A stretch of DNA of 60,568 nt from Gammaproteobacteria bacterium (GCA_015231435.1 JADGBN010000003.1:1-60568), one strand, 5' to 3'. Positions 22,984 to 33,037 are shown, counted from the stretch's first letter. Made by a program: numbers and translations. The notes: a model not told the origin generated them from the letters alone.

Positions 22984-23588
22984 CGGCTAACTGCCTGGCG
23001 CAGGGCGGCGCGAATAACCGCTTCACTATCCATGTCGTCAGTCGCCACCTGCTGCACCAAACGGCTCGCCTCAACTGGTTTATAGCCAAGCGAGATGAGC
23101 GCGCTAATTGCATCGTCATGGGCGTTATGTGTGGCTTGTACTGGAGTGTAGCCCCCCTTTTCGCCAAGGGGTGAAGTGGCTTGCCACCCTTGCAGCCGAT
23201 CGGCCATTTCGATAACCAGACGTTCGGCGGTCTTTTTCCCAACGCCGGGCAGGCGCATTAGGGCGGTTAGATCACTCTGCTGCAGAGCGGTTACCAGTTC
23301 GTGACAGTTCATTCCCGAGAGCATCGCCAGTGCGAGTTTGGGGCCGACCCCATTAACGCGAATTAGGGTGCGAAACAGATCGCGCTCGGCGTGGCTAATA
23401 AAGCCATAGAGAAGGTGCGCATCCTCGCGAACCACCATATGAATCAGCAGGGTAGTGGTCTCGTTGACTCCCGGGAGCTCATAAAAGCTGCTCATCGGCA
23501 GCTCAATCTCATAACCGACGCCCGCCACATCCAGCAGGAGTTGCGGTGGCTGTTTTTCGATAAGCGTTCCCTGCAGGCGTCCGATCAT
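22980..23588 (-). CDS. ruvA: Holliday junction helicase subunit RuvA
   Basis: 202 aa; [39 protein letters not shown]. Confidence 0.96.
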   Translation of the reverse strand: MIGRLQGTLIEKQPPQLLLDVAGVGYEIELPMSSFYELPGVNETTTLLIHMVVREDAHLLYGFISHAERDLFRTLIRVNGVGPKLALAMLSGMNCHELVTALQQSDLTALMRLPGVGKKTAERLVIEMADRLQGWQATSPLGEKGGYTPVQATHNAHDDAISALISLGYKPVEASRLVQQVATDDMDSEAVIRAALRQAVSR

Positions 23589-24112
23589 CGGTAACGTCCG
23601 GCGCGGCTGCTGCTAACAGCAGGTATTTTATCGAGCAGTGTGCGGGTGTGATGGTGGCAGAGTGCGACCGCCAAGGCATCGGCAGCATCTGCCTGCGGTG
23701 TCGCATTAAGTTGCAGCAAGGCGCAAATCATGTGTTGAATCTGTCCCTTCTCGGCGTTGCCTTTACCGACCACCGCTTTTTTAATCTCTGCAGGGGTGTA
23801 TTCATGAACGCTGAGATCCCCTGCCATGACCGCGCAGATGGCGGCGCCACGCGCTTGTCCAAGCTTCAGTGCCGAGTCGGGGTTACGGTGCATAAAGACC
23901 CGTTCGATGGCGACTTCGTTGGGGTTATATTGGTTAATCAAGGTGGTCACTGCGTCAAAAATCTCTTTCAGTCGCTCTGGTAATGAGGCGCCAGAGGTGT
24001 GGATGGCACCGCTGCTCAGATAGCTGCTGCGCCCTTGATGAATATCGATAATCCCATATCCGGTGATGCGTGAGCCAGGATCTATGCCTAATATGCGCTG
24101 TGGCAGCACCAA
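23585..24112 (-). CDS. ruvC: Crossover junction endodeoxyribonuclease RuvC
   Basis: 175 aa; [44 protein letters not shown]. Confidence 0.96.
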   Translation of the reverse strand: MVLPQRILGIDPGSRITGYGIIDIHQGRSSYLSSGAIHTSGASLPERLKEIFDAVTTLINQYNPNEVAIERVFMHRNPDSALKLGQARGAAICAVMAGDLSVHEYTPAEIKKAVVGKGNAEKGQIQHMICALLQLNATPQADAADALAVALCHHHTRTLLDKIPAVSSSRAGRYR

Positions 24113-24231
24113 CCTCCTGTCCTCGTGGCAAAAATAGATGGCGCTATTTTAGCATTGTGCGGAAAATTTGGTATGAATTTATACCCGTCATTCTTGACAA
24201 TGTGGGGGCGTTGACTACCTCTCGTTGACGC

Positions 24232-26277
24232 TTACTTTATCTGCTGCCGAACTGCCTCGATGGTGCGAATCCAGGGGCGATTTTGGCGATAGGATTGCGA
24301 AAGCGCAGCGGCTGCCGCTTTGGCGCTCTGCTGGTTGGGGTAACTCCCCTGGAGCAGGATTTGCCAGGTTTTGCCTTGCTGCTGATAGCAGACGCTGGCT
24401 AAAGTTTCGTCGTTGTTTTCGGACTGACGGATAAAACGCGGGATGTTACAGTTGTTGCTGCAGGCGAGAAGTTGAATAGTGTAGTTTTTTTCAGGCTGTT
24501 GCTCAAGCCACCGTTTATCCAGCAAGGTTATTTGCGGGCTAGCCACTGTTGCTGTGGCGGGAACCTTTTTTTTTGCGCTAACTTTCCCGGTCGTGGTCTG
24601 CTTGTCGGTTCTGCGCTGCGCAGCGGGTTCACTTTTGTGGCTGTTTACTGCAGTGTCAGGGCGATCTTCCAGCTGCTTGAGTCGTTGCTGCATCTGCTGC
24701 TGCCGTTGCTGATGGCTCTGCTGCGCCTGCTGTAATTTATCAATCTCGCTATTGAGTTGATTAAGTTGTGCCGGTGTTGGCGAGGTCGGGCGGGACTCGT
24801 CACGTTGGCGCATGGCTGTCACCGCCTCCTGCGCCGCGCTTAGGCTCTGTAGGCGCATTGAGCTCTGCTCAATACGTTGATTATGCTGATCCGCCAAGGT
24901 GTGAAGCGTGCTGTTTTCATAGGTGAGCCAGCCACTGCTAAGGGCGATCGCCGCGAGTGGTAAGGCGGTCAGCCATTTAAGCGAGATCAGCTGCTGCTGT
25001 ACCCGATCTCCCTGTTTGCGATGTTGATCATTAAGGCGCCGCAGTTCGTTGCCTTGCATTAAGTTATAGTGATCCAGAGCGTCCAACTGGCTCTGCTGTT
25101 TTTTCTGCTGAAGATTTTGATCCTCAAGCTGCAACTGCTGTTGCTGTTGCTGGTTAACCAGCCGCTTAAGCTCTGCAGCGGCATGGCTCTCCTGTTGAGT
25201 AACGCGCTGTTTAACCAGCGACAGCTCGTGAAGTTGTTGCTGCTGTTGTGCGTCAAACTGCTGTTGCTGCTCCTCCAGCTGCTGCTGCTTGAGTTGTTGT
25301 GCCCCGAGTTGCTCTTGAAGTTGCGTGCTTCGCTGCTGCTGTTGCTGCTGTGCATCGGCATGGCGGTTATCGTGCTGACTGAGCTGTTGGTGAATTTGCC
25401 GAAGGTTGTCAGTGGTCGCGTTATCGCGCTCTTCAAGGTGATTCAGGCGGCTGTCAAGAAGACGCTGCAGTTTGCCAAGGCGCTCACTTTCACGGCTGAC
25501 ACGGTTTTCAAGCTCGATAAACTTCTGACCCTGCTGGGTTTTGAGTTGCTCCACACTCTCATTGGTAACGCACAGATCATGACCCAGCGTGCTCTCAAGG
25601 GTTGTTAGATTCTCCTGCAGCTGGGTGACTGGCTGTTGTAGTGCCAGCACGCTCTCGCTGACTGCGGCTAAATCCTGTGACAGGGTATTGAGTGACTGTT
25701 GCAGCTGATCCTGATTTTTATCACTGGCTATTTGGCGCTGCTTTAACGCCGTGTTCAGCGCATCGACATTGACGCTAAGCTGCTCTAACTGCTGCTGCAA
25801 CTCATTTTGACTGTTGCCGACCTCTGATTGCTGTTGCTGCTGTTCGCGGCTCTGCTCAAAAATGGTGTTTAGCGACGCTTGCAGCTGAGTGACGGTCTGC
25901 GCCGTAGAGGAGTGGTTCTGTTTAAGCTGGTTAAGTTCGTTTTCCTGAGGCAACCATGAGGCGGCGGCGATTTCGAGCTTGGCAATTTGCGCTTCAATGC
26001 GTTTGCTATCACTGGCAAGAGCGCTCATGGCGGCTTGTAGCGACTCCTGAAATGAGGTGTCGTTAAGGGCAGCGCGGTTATTGTCGAGTTGTGCGGTGTG
26101 ATCGTGAAGTTGCTCAAGGCAGCCATCAAGCATGGTATGAAGTTCGCCAATCTGCCGAACCAGATCACCCTGATGTCCATTGACGTCGGTCACCTCACTT
26201 GCAAGCTGTCGCAGCCGCGTATCAAGGGTGGCGAAGTTGTCGCTGAGCTGTTTGGCAATAGGGTCTTTTATGTTCAT
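24232..26277 (-). CDS. Gln-rich coiled-coil membrane protein with SPOR-like C-terminus
   Basis: ORF to 26307; likely start MNIKDPIAKQ. About 430 aa Q-rich coiled coil, one TM (WLTALPLAAIALSSGWLTY), second coiled coil, C-terminal NYTIQLLACSNNCNIPRFIRQ...KTWQILLQGSYPNQQSAKAAAAAL. Confidence 0.8.
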   Translation of the reverse strand: MNIKDPIAKQLSDNFATLDTRLRQLASEVTDVNGHQGDLVRQIGELHTMLDGCLEQLHDHTAQLDNNRAALNDTSFQESLQAAMSALASDSKRIEAQIAKLEIAAASWLPQENELNQLKQNHSSTAQTVTQLQASLNTIFEQSREQQQQQSEVGNSQNELQQQLEQLSVNVDALNTALKQRQIASDKNQDQLQQSLNTLSQDLAAVSESVLALQQPVTQLQENLTTLESTLGHDLCVTNESVEQLKTQQGQKFIELENRVSRESERLGKLQRLLDSRLNHLEERDNATTDNLRQIHQQLSQHDNRHADAQQQQQQRSTQLQEQLGAQQLKQQQLEEQQQQFDAQQQQQLHELSLVKQRVTQQESHAAAELKRLVNQQQQQQLQLEDQNLQQKKQQSQLDALDHYNLMQGNELRRLNDQHRKQGDRVQQQLISLKWLTALPLAAIALSSGWLTYENSTLHTLADQHNQRIEQSSMRLQSLSAAQEAVTAMRQRDESRPTSPTPAQLNQLNSEIDKLQQAQQSHQQRQQQMQQRLKQLEDRPDTAVNSHKSEPAAQRRTDKQTTTGKVSAKKKVPATATVASPQITLLDKRWLEQQPEKNYTIQLLACSNNCNIPRFIRQSENNDETLASVCYQQQGKTWQILLQGSYPNQQSAKAAAAALSQSYRQNRPWIRTIEAVRQQIK

Positions 26278-26531
26278 GATCTCTGTCCAACTATCCAGGT
26301 TAACCAAGCGATGACAAGGGGGGAAATCCTACTGGAGTCTGGTTATGCGAAGATAGTGCCAAATAAGAAAATAGATATTCATTTCAATGAATAACAGAGA
26401 AGTGATAGGACTTGGCGTGAGCATGACAAAAAATTGACGAAGGCGAAGAGTGGCGCTGGTCAGGAAAAATCAGGGGTTATTTTTCGCTTCAATCGTAAGG
26501 AGAAGGCGCTTATGCCATGCGTGTGGTTGCG

Positions 26532-26562
26532 CCTGTCGCATAGCAGCGCGCTATGCGACAGG
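26532..26562. repeat. Perfect 12-bp inverted repeat (hairpin)
   Basis: CCTGTCGCATAG-CAGCGCG-CTATGCGACAGG, 5 bp from the dispersed repeat copy 2. Confidence 0.85.
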
Positions 26563-26566
26563 GAGC

Positions 26567-26694
26567 TATACCCTTTCTACTTGAAACTGCAGGGTCGTTG
26601 GCTGCAGTTGCTCACCCCAATCACATAGTTAATCTATGCTCATGGGGATTCGCAACTTTGCCGCCTACCTGCATTTCCAAGTAGTTTGGGTATA
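26567..26694 (+). repeat. Dispersed ~130-bp imperfect-palindrome repeat, copy 2
   Basis: TATACCCTTTCTACTTGAAACTGCAGG ... CCTGCATTTCCAAGTAGTTTGGGTATA terminal inverted repeats; inner arms GTTGCTCACCCCAATCACATAG / CTATGCTCATGGGGATTCGCAAC. Confidence 0.92.
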
Positions 26695-26794
26695 GTTAAC
26701 CATTGAAACCTTAGGTTACGCGAAGTTGCAGCGGTGTTGGCCCGATCTTCGAGTCGTTTGCGGATTTTGCGGATAATGGTCAGGCGATACCGTG

Positions 26795-27196
26795 TCAGAT
26801 ATCGTCATCCATATCGTCAATATACTCATCATCGTCGTCATCGCCATCATCGGCAGTGACAACATCATCAACGTCAACTGCCACCGCTGTTGCTGCACCG
26901 CCGCCACTGGCAGCAAGGTTGGCAAGGTTAATTTTTTGCTGTACACGCGGCGTAAAGCCAGCGAGTGCTGCTTCGTAGGCAGATTGCAGATCGCTAGAAG
27001 ATGCACGCTCATCATCATTGAGTTCGCGCAGCTTGCCTTCGACAATATCACGACGAAACTCAACAAACTGATTGCGCTTCTGATGGAACAGATAGAGGGT
27101 ATCGGGATTGCCGGTACTAAGCGCCTCATCACGAACCACTGCGGTACTTTTTGCTCCGGCTTCGAGGTAGCCACACCATAAGAGCTTGCTATTCAT
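26795..27196 (-). CDS. Hypothetical protein with Asp-rich acidic C-terminal tail
   Basis: 133 aa; ...QQKINLANLAASGGGAATAVAVDVDDVVTADDGDDDDDEYIDDMDDDI; no overlapping better ORF. Confidence 0.6.
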   Translation of the reverse strand: MNSKLLWCGYLEAGAKSTAVVRDEALSTGNPDTLYLFHQKRNQFVEFRRDIVEGKLRELNDDERASSSDLQSAYEAALAGFTPRVQQKINLANLAASGGGAATAVAVDVDDVVTADDGDDDDDEYIDDMDDDI

Positions 27197-27426
27197 TCCC
27201 TCTCTAATACCTCTTGGGCTGTGGATAATTCACGGGGGGCAATATTTTCCCATTTTAGCGGCGCTGTCAATACAAATATGGTCCCATGGGATGAGTAATC
27301 TGATTGGGTAAAAAATGGAAGGTGGGTAAGTAATGAGAATTTTTATCAGGTGGTATTGACAGTGAGGTGGTCGTTGCATAGGATAGCAGCACTGATTGAT
27401 AACCGTTCTTGAAAAAGGAGCCTGTA

Positions 27427-27684
27427 ATGCCACACTATCGCTGGATGGGAAAACGTAAAATGAGTCGTGAGAGCCAGGTGAGCCGCGCCACTAAAGTGGT
27501 TGCTGCACTGCCGGTTGGAGTGGGTCTTGCTACCAAGGGTGCCATGTTGCTTAAGGGCGGTGTTCTGCTCACCATGGCGAGCGGCGTGCTGACGTTGGTG
27601 CCGGGGGTTGCTGCGGTTGTCGGTGGGTTGGCGCTGCATCAGAGTATGCAGAGTCATCGCCAAGGGCAGATGGTTAGTCACTAA
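27427..27684 (+). CDS. Small Gly-rich hydrophobic protein
   Basis: MPHYRWMGKRKMSRESQ...LPVGVGLATKGAMLLKGGVLLTMASGVLTLVPGVAAVVGGLALH; preceded by AAGGAG. Confidence 0.55.
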   Translation: MPHYRWMGKRKMSRESQVSRATKVVAALPVGVGLATKGAMLLKGGVLLTMASGVLTLVPGVAAVVGGLALHQSMQSHRQGQMVSH

Positions 27685-27807
27685 TCTGCGCTGTTTGATT
27701 GCTTGCGCTCTTCTGTAGCCAGTAGCGGTGCTTGGGTTATACTTCGCGCTCTCGGCAGTCAGTGCCTTTGGTGCTGACAAAACCCGTCACTGTTTACAGG
27801 AGAGAAC

Positions 27808-28812
27808 GTGAGCAAGGTTGAGCTTGTCTGCCCCGCCGGGGCGTTTCCCGCACTGCGTGCCGCCGTGGATAATGGCGCTGATGCAGTCTATATCGGTTTT
27901 CGTGATGCGACGAATGCCCGCAATTTTCCGGGTCTGAATTTTGATCGTGAGACCGCCGCCAAGGCGATTCGTTATGCTCATGATCATCACAGCAAGGTTC
28001 TTCTTGCCCTGAACACCTACCCGCAACCGCAAACTTGGTCAGTCTGGTGTGATGCGGTTGATCAGGCGGCAGATTTAGGCGTCGATGCGCTTATTCTTGC
28101 CGATCTGGGTCTGATGCGTTATGCGCGTGACAAGTGGCCTAATCTGCGTCTGCATCTTTCGGTGCAGGGCTCGGCTACCAGCCATGAAGCGATCGCCCTC
28201 TATCGCCGCCTTTTTGGCATTGAACGGGTGATTCTGCCGCGTGTACTGTCGATGCCGCAGGTGGCAAGAGTGATTGAGAACAGCGATGTCGCTGTCGAGG
28301 TCTTCGCCTTTGGCAGTCTGTGCGTCATGGTGGAGGGGCGCTGTTATCTCTCCTCCTATGTCACCGGCGAGTCCCCCAATACCTGTGGCGCCTGCTCCCC
28401 TGCCTCTGCGGTTGAGTGGAAGGAGACCGCTAACGGCCGGGATGTCAACCTTAACGGCGTGCTGATTGATCGCTTCAATCAGGATGAGAGTGCCGGTTAT
28501 CCGGTGATCTGCAAGGGTCGCTTTAAGGTGAATGGCAAATTGGACTATGCGATTGAGGAGCCCACCAGTTTGAGTGTGCTTGATATTCTTCCAGATCTGA
28601 TAAAAATCGGTGTCTCGGCGATAAAGGTTGAGGGGCGCCAGCGTAGCCCCGCCTACGTGGCGCAGGTGACCAAGGTGCTGCGTGAGGCGCTGGATAGTGC
28701 ACAAAAAGATCCCCTCACTTATCGTCCGCGACAGGAGTGGGTCAGTCAGCTAGGTCGGGTTGCCGAAGGTACCACCCATACCCTAGGTGCGTTGGACAGG
28801 GAGTGGCAATAA
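27808..28812 (+). CDS. ubiU: U32 peptidase-family protein UbiU (O2-independent ubiquinone biosynthesis)
   Basis: 334 aa; VELVCPAGAFPALRAAVDNGADAVYIGFRDATNARNFPGLNFD, CVMVEGRCYLSSYVTGESPNTCGACSPA. Confidence 0.9.
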   Translation: MSKVELVCPAGAFPALRAAVDNGADAVYIGFRDATNARNFPGLNFDRETAAKAIRYAHDHHSKVLLALNTYPQPQTWSVWCDAVDQAADLGVDALILADLGLMRYARDKWPNLRLHLSVQGSATSHEAIALYRRLFGIERVILPRVLSMPQVARVIENSDVAVEVFAFGSLCVMVEGRCYLSSYVTGESPNTCGACSPASAVEWKETANGRDVNLNGVLIDRFNQDESAGYPVICKGRFKVNGKLDYAIEEPTSLSVLDILPDLIKIGVSAIKVEGRQRSPAYVAQVTKVLREALDSAQKDPLTYRPRQEWVSQLGRVAEGTTHTLGALDREWQ

Positions 28813-29738
28813 TGCGACTTGCTTTAGGTCCACTGCTCTACTTTTGGCCGCGTGAAGAGGTGATGGCGCTCTATCAGCAGGCAGCTAGCTGGCCTGTCGA
28901 TGTCATCTACCTGGGCGAGGTGGTCTGCTCTAAACGTCGTACCACCCGAACCGATGATTATCTGGAGATTGCGGCGATGCTGGCGGACAGCGGCAAGCAG
29001 GTCGTGCTCTCGACACTGGCGCTTGTTGAGGCGGAGTCAGAGCTGAAAACGTTGAAGCGACTGGTGGGTAACGGCCGCTTTTGGGTGGAGGCCAATGATA
29101 TGGCGGCGGTCAATCTGCTTGCCAATGCGGATCTCCCTTTTGTCGCCGGGCCGCATCTTAACTGCTATAACGGCGCCAGTATTGCCATGTTGCAGCAGCT
29201 TGGTGCAAAACGCTGGGTGATGCCGGTCGAGCTGGGCGAGGCGACGCTTAGGGCGATGATCGCCGCGCAACCGCCAGCGATGGAGAGCGAAGTTTTTGTC
29301 TATGGACGTTTGCCACTCGCCTTTTCGGCACGCTGTTTTACCGCACGGGCGGCCAATCTGCCAAAGGATGATTGTCGCTATCTCTGTGGCGATTATCCTG
29401 ACGGGCAGTTGGTAAGCGATCAGGACGATAACCCTTTTCTGGTCTTTAACGGTATTCAGACACAGTCGGCATCGACGCTAAATCTTCTTGAGGCGATCCC
29501 CGTCATGGCGAAGATGGGGGTAGATGTGGTGCGCATATCGCCCCATGCGCGCCATCTGGAGCGTATCGTTGAACAGTTTGCCGCCGTCTTGAGCGGCGCG
29601 CAGCGGCCAGGCGAAGCGAATGAACGGCTGCGCCAAACTGTTCCGGCAGGGGGGTTCTGTAATGGTTACTGGCATGGTGAAGCGGGGATGGACTGGCGGG
29701 CGCCCTCAGCGCAGGAGATTGACGCCCAAATCCCATAG
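28812..29738 (+). CDS. ubiV: U32 peptidase-family protein UbiV
   Basis: MRLALGPLLYFWPREEVMALYQQAASWPVDVIYLGEVVCSKRRTTRTDDY; start overlaps the ubiU stop. Confidence 0.9.
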   Translation: MRLALGPLLYFWPREEVMALYQQAASWPVDVIYLGEVVCSKRRTTRTDDYLEIAAMLADSGKQVVLSTLALVEAESELKTLKRLVGNGRFWVEANDMAAVNLLANADLPFVAGPHLNCYNGASIAMLQQLGAKRWVMPVELGEATLRAMIAAQPPAMESEVFVYGRLPLAFSARCFTARAANLPKDDCRYLCGDYPDGQLVSDQDDNPFLVFNGIQTQSASTLNLLEAIPVMAKMGVDVVRISPHARHLERIVEQFAAVLSGAQRPGEANERLRQTVPAGGFCNGYWHGEAGMDWRAPSAQEIDAQIP

Positions 29739-29769
29739 GTAAAAAAGCGTCAGCTCCGCCGTCCGGCGG

Positions 29770-32040
29770 TCAGGCCGCTGGGTGATTGGCGTTCTGCTGC
29801 AACAGTAGGGTGATTTCGCTGGCGGGCAGGGGACGGGCATAGAGATAGCCTTGGGCGGTTGGGCAGCCTTCACGTTTAAGAAATTTCGCCTGCTCTTTGG
29901 TCTCCACCCCTTCGGCGATCACCTCAAGACCTAGGCTGTTGGCAAGGGCAATAATGGCGCGAGTAATGCCAACATTATCTGTGTCAAGCGGGAGTCCTTT
30001 GACAAAGGATTGATCAATCTTGAGTTTGTGAATCGGTAACTGCTTGAGATAGGAGAGGGATGAGTAACCGGTGCCAAAATCATCAATGGCGAGGTGAAGT
30101 CCGAGTTCGTGCAGTTCGCGCAGTCTGTCTAGTGAGCCGTGATCCTGCCCCATGACAAAACTTTCGGTGATCTCCAGATCGATCCACTCGATCTGACACT
30201 GGTGGCGCGCCATTAGCGCTTCGATGGTTTGCGCGATGTTACCGATAATCAGCTGTTTACCGGAGAGGTTAACCGCCACCTTGCCGGGGTTAAGGCCGCT
30301 GTTGCGCCAGGCGACCGTCTGTGCAATGGCCATATTGAGAACCTCTTCGCCCAGTTCGATAATCTGACCGTTCTCCTCGGCAAGCGGGATAAACTCATTG
30401 GGCGGAACTAACCCACGCAGCGGATCAATCCAGCGTACCAGCGCCTCCATACCGACCAGTTGGCCACTGGCAATATCGAACTGGGGCTGATAGAAACAGA
30501 CAAACTGGTGCTGCAGCAGGGCTTTGCGAATACCGCTTTGGGTATCAATGCGTGAGCGGGCAAGCAGGGTGAGCTCTTTGGTGTAGAAGTCATAACCGTT
30601 GCGTCCACGATCTTTTACCCGATACATCGCCGTATCGGCGTTACGAATGAGGGTTTCGGCATCGCTGCCATCATTGGGAAAGAGGCTGATGCCGATACTC
30701 GGAGTGATATGGTACTGTTGCCCGCCAATGGCCATCGGTTGTCTAATCACCGCGATAATTTTTTCGACAATCGCGCCTATTTCAAGGCAGTTATTTGTCG
30801 CTTCAAGAATAATGGTGAACTCATCGCCACCAAGACGGGCGACACTATCGTTACTGCGTAACGATGTTTTCAGGCGATGTGAGGTCTCCAGCAGTACCGC
30901 ATCGCCAACGCTATGCCCCATGGTGTCATTAATCTGTTTAAACTGGTCAAGATCGATAAAGAGCAGAGAGAAACCGCTATTTTGTGTCAAGCCTCGCAGA
31001 ATTGCCTGCTCAAGATGGTTAACAAAGGCGAGACGGTTATTAAGGCCGGTCAGGGGGTCATGGTGTGCCAGGTGGTCAAAGTGCTGGCGCTTCTCTTCGA
31101 GTTCGTGCTGCAGCTGAATATGGCGGGTCAGCTCATGGGAGGACTCGATAATCCCGACAAGCTTGCCGTTTTCAGCAAAAATGGGTGATGCCAGGAGTTC
31201 AAAAAAGCGGTTGTTGCCATTGGCATCAGGGTGGTTGTGAATGACCGTTGCCGCCTTGCCGGTAGTGATAACCTGCTGCAGCGGGCAGGGGTGTTCATTG
31301 CCATCACAGGGAGTATTGCGATGGTGTGAAATTTGATAGCAGTAGCGCATCTGCTGAGAATTTAGTGGCGGGGTGTTATCTCTTACCGCATTGTTGTAAA
31401 GTTCAATCTGATAGTCGGTGTTAATCACCATCAGGCCATCGGGTATGCCATTAACAATCTTTTGCAGATAGTCATGCTGTTGCTGCACTGCCTGTTCGGC
31501 CAGATGGCGCTGCTTAATCTCAATAAACAGCGGGCGAATCGCCAGACGCTGGAAAATCAGCCAAATACCAAAAGAGAGTGTCGTGAGTAGCAGTAGAGCA
31601 ACGCTTAACTGTTGGCGGTAGAACTGCTGTAGCGACTCATGGGCAAAGCGCAGCTCCGTGGCGATTGCCAGATGAAAAGGGTTGCCGCTTACCGTGATAG
31701 TTTTTGCATCCTTTAGGGTTGGGATAGTTGCGGGCTTCGGGCGCTGGTAGTTGGCGAGGGCAAACCCTGACGCATTGCTAATCGACAGCGCAACGATGTC
31801 GCTATTGCTCTCCCCCCAGCGATGAAAAAACCACTCAATGAGGGCGTAGTTCTCATTCAGCAGCCCCTCCTGTGCCAGCTGGCCGAGTGTCTCAAGGGCA
31901 ATCTGCTGCTCCTTCTCGGCGGAGTGAATTAGGCTCTGCTGTCGCTCGTAATGAATATAGTTGGCGGCGATGACTAACAGCAGGGCGATAAACAGGATGA
32001 GGGCGACGAGTGCGGCATACTGGCGATGTTTAAGGGACAA
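29770..32040 (-). CDS. Membrane-anchored PAS-GGDEF-EAL cyclic-di-GMP protein
   Basis: 756 aa; GGDEF RLGGDEFTIILEA, EAL GMEALVRWIDP and IDDFGTGYSSLSYLKQLP, AEGVET. Confidence 0.93.
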   Translation of the reverse strand: MSLKHRQYAALVALILFIALLLVIAANYIHYERQQSLIHSAEKEQQIALETLGQLAQEGLLNENYALIEWFFHRWGESNSDIVALSISNASGFALANYQRPKPATIPTLKDAKTITVSGNPFHLAIATELRFAHESLQQFYRQQLSVALLLLTTLSFGIWLIFQRLAIRPLFIEIKQRHLAEQAVQQQHDYLQKIVNGIPDGLMVINTDYQIELYNNAVRDNTPPLNSQQMRYCYQISHHRNTPCDGNEHPCPLQQVITTGKAATVIHNHPDANGNNRFFELLASPIFAENGKLVGIIESSHELTRHIQLQHELEEKRQHFDHLAHHDPLTGLNNRLAFVNHLEQAILRGLTQNSGFSLLFIDLDQFKQINDTMGHSVGDAVLLETSHRLKTSLRSNDSVARLGGDEFTIILEATNNCLEIGAIVEKIIAVIRQPMAIGGQQYHITPSIGISLFPNDGSDAETLIRNADTAMYRVKDRGRNGYDFYTKELTLLARSRIDTQSGIRKALLQHQFVCFYQPQFDIASGQLVGMEALVRWIDPLRGLVPPNEFIPLAEENGQIIELGEEVLNMAIAQTVAWRNSGLNPGKVAVNLSGKQLIIGNIAQTIEALMARHQCQIEWIDLEITESFVMGQDHGSLDRLRELHELGLHLAIDDFGTGYSSLSYLKQLPIHKLKIDQSFVKGLPLDTDNVGITRAIIALANSLGLEVIAEGVETKEQAKFLKREGCPTAQGYLYARPLPASEITLLLQQNANHPAA

Positions 32041-32905
32041 CCGTCTTCTCCCGATCTACATAGGGCGCAATATAGTCGGCAAGATTTTGGTAATCTGCTG
32101 CTTTGGCGGGAATAATGGCGGTCACCCCCTTTTCTATATCATTAAGAATAGTCGGCGCATCGGGTTGACGTTCGATATCGTAGAGTATTTCGGCAATCTC
32201 GTCGGCGACTCTTTTGGGCAGACGCGGGCTGGCGACAAAGGGATGGGTTGCAATAAAGGGGCTCCAGCTTAACGCTCGCAGGCCGCGTTCTGCGTACTCG
32301 TCATAAACTTCACTCTTTATCGCGCCGGCGTCATAGTTGCCCATCAGCACGGCTAGGGCGACATTGTGATGATTTTTAAGGTGATTAAAGCGGCTTAGAT
32401 CCGTCAGTTCAACCCCCGCTTTGGCGAGCATGCCACGCGGTACCTGGCTGCTGAGGGTTGAGTTGGGATCACCAAAGGCGAAACTATGCCCTTTAAGCTC
32501 GGCAAGGGTGGTGAGCGGACTCTCCTGGCGGACAATAATGGCGCCGCGAAAGCTGCTCTTTTCACCATATTTCAGGCGCCCCAGCAGTTGGTGCGCTGCG
32601 CCGCTTTGCCATAACTGAACATAGGAGGCGGGTCCCATAAAGCCGAAGTCCACCTCACCCAGCGCCATATTTTGAATATGATCGGCGTAGCTTTTTGCGA
32701 TATGAATCACAATTTTGCGGTTAAGGCGACCGCTAAGATAGTCAATTAGCGGCGTAAAGCGTTCTATTAATGTGGTGGTGTGAAGATAGGGGTGCAGTGC
32801 AAAAATGAGCGGCTCTTCGGCGCTGGCAGGGGTTAACCAGAGCGGCAGCAGGCAGAGCAGCCATACTTTAAGAGTTCGTTTATTGCACCATAAAAAATTT
32901 TTCAT
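32030..32905 (-). CDS. PhnD-like periplasmic phosphate/phosphonate-type binding protein
   Basis: Start chosen at MKNFLWCNKRTLKVWLLCLLPLWLTPASA (signal peptide); EEPLIFALHPYLHTTTLIERFTPLIDYLSGRLNRKIVIHIAKSYADHI...GEVDFGFMGPASYVQ. Confidence 0.85.
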   Translation of the reverse strand: MKNFLWCNKRTLKVWLLCLLPLWLTPASAEEPLIFALHPYLHTTTLIERFTPLIDYLSGRLNRKIVIHIAKSYADHIQNMALGEVDFGFMGPASYVQLWQSGAAHQLLGRLKYGEKSSFRGAIIVRQESPLTTLAELKGHSFAFGDPNSTLSSQVPRGMLAKAGVELTDLSRFNHLKNHHNVALAVLMGNYDAGAIKSEVYDEYAERGLRALSWSPFIATHPFVASPRLPKRVADEIAEILYDIERQPDAPTILNDIEKGVTAIIPAKAADYQNLADYIAPYVDREKTVVP

Positions 32906-33037
32906 TATAAATAGAGCATCAGGGAATCGCCTGTTGCTGTCAAGTATCACAGGCGCAGTCGAGCTGTTTTGTAGTAGAATTGCAGGTGAAGCATCCTGCT
33001 TCTCCCCCATTACTTTGATTACAGGAGTGTTCACTTT

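Noticed and set aside
25069-25608. 179-aa Leu-rich plus-strand ORF opposite the Gln-rich gene
   Set aside because: Poly-Leu is the reverse-strand reading of CAG/CAA Gln codons (CTG/TTG); not a real membrane protein.
28075-28704. 209-aa antisense ORF opposite ubiU
   Set aside because: Shadow ORF of a clear UbiU coding sequence.
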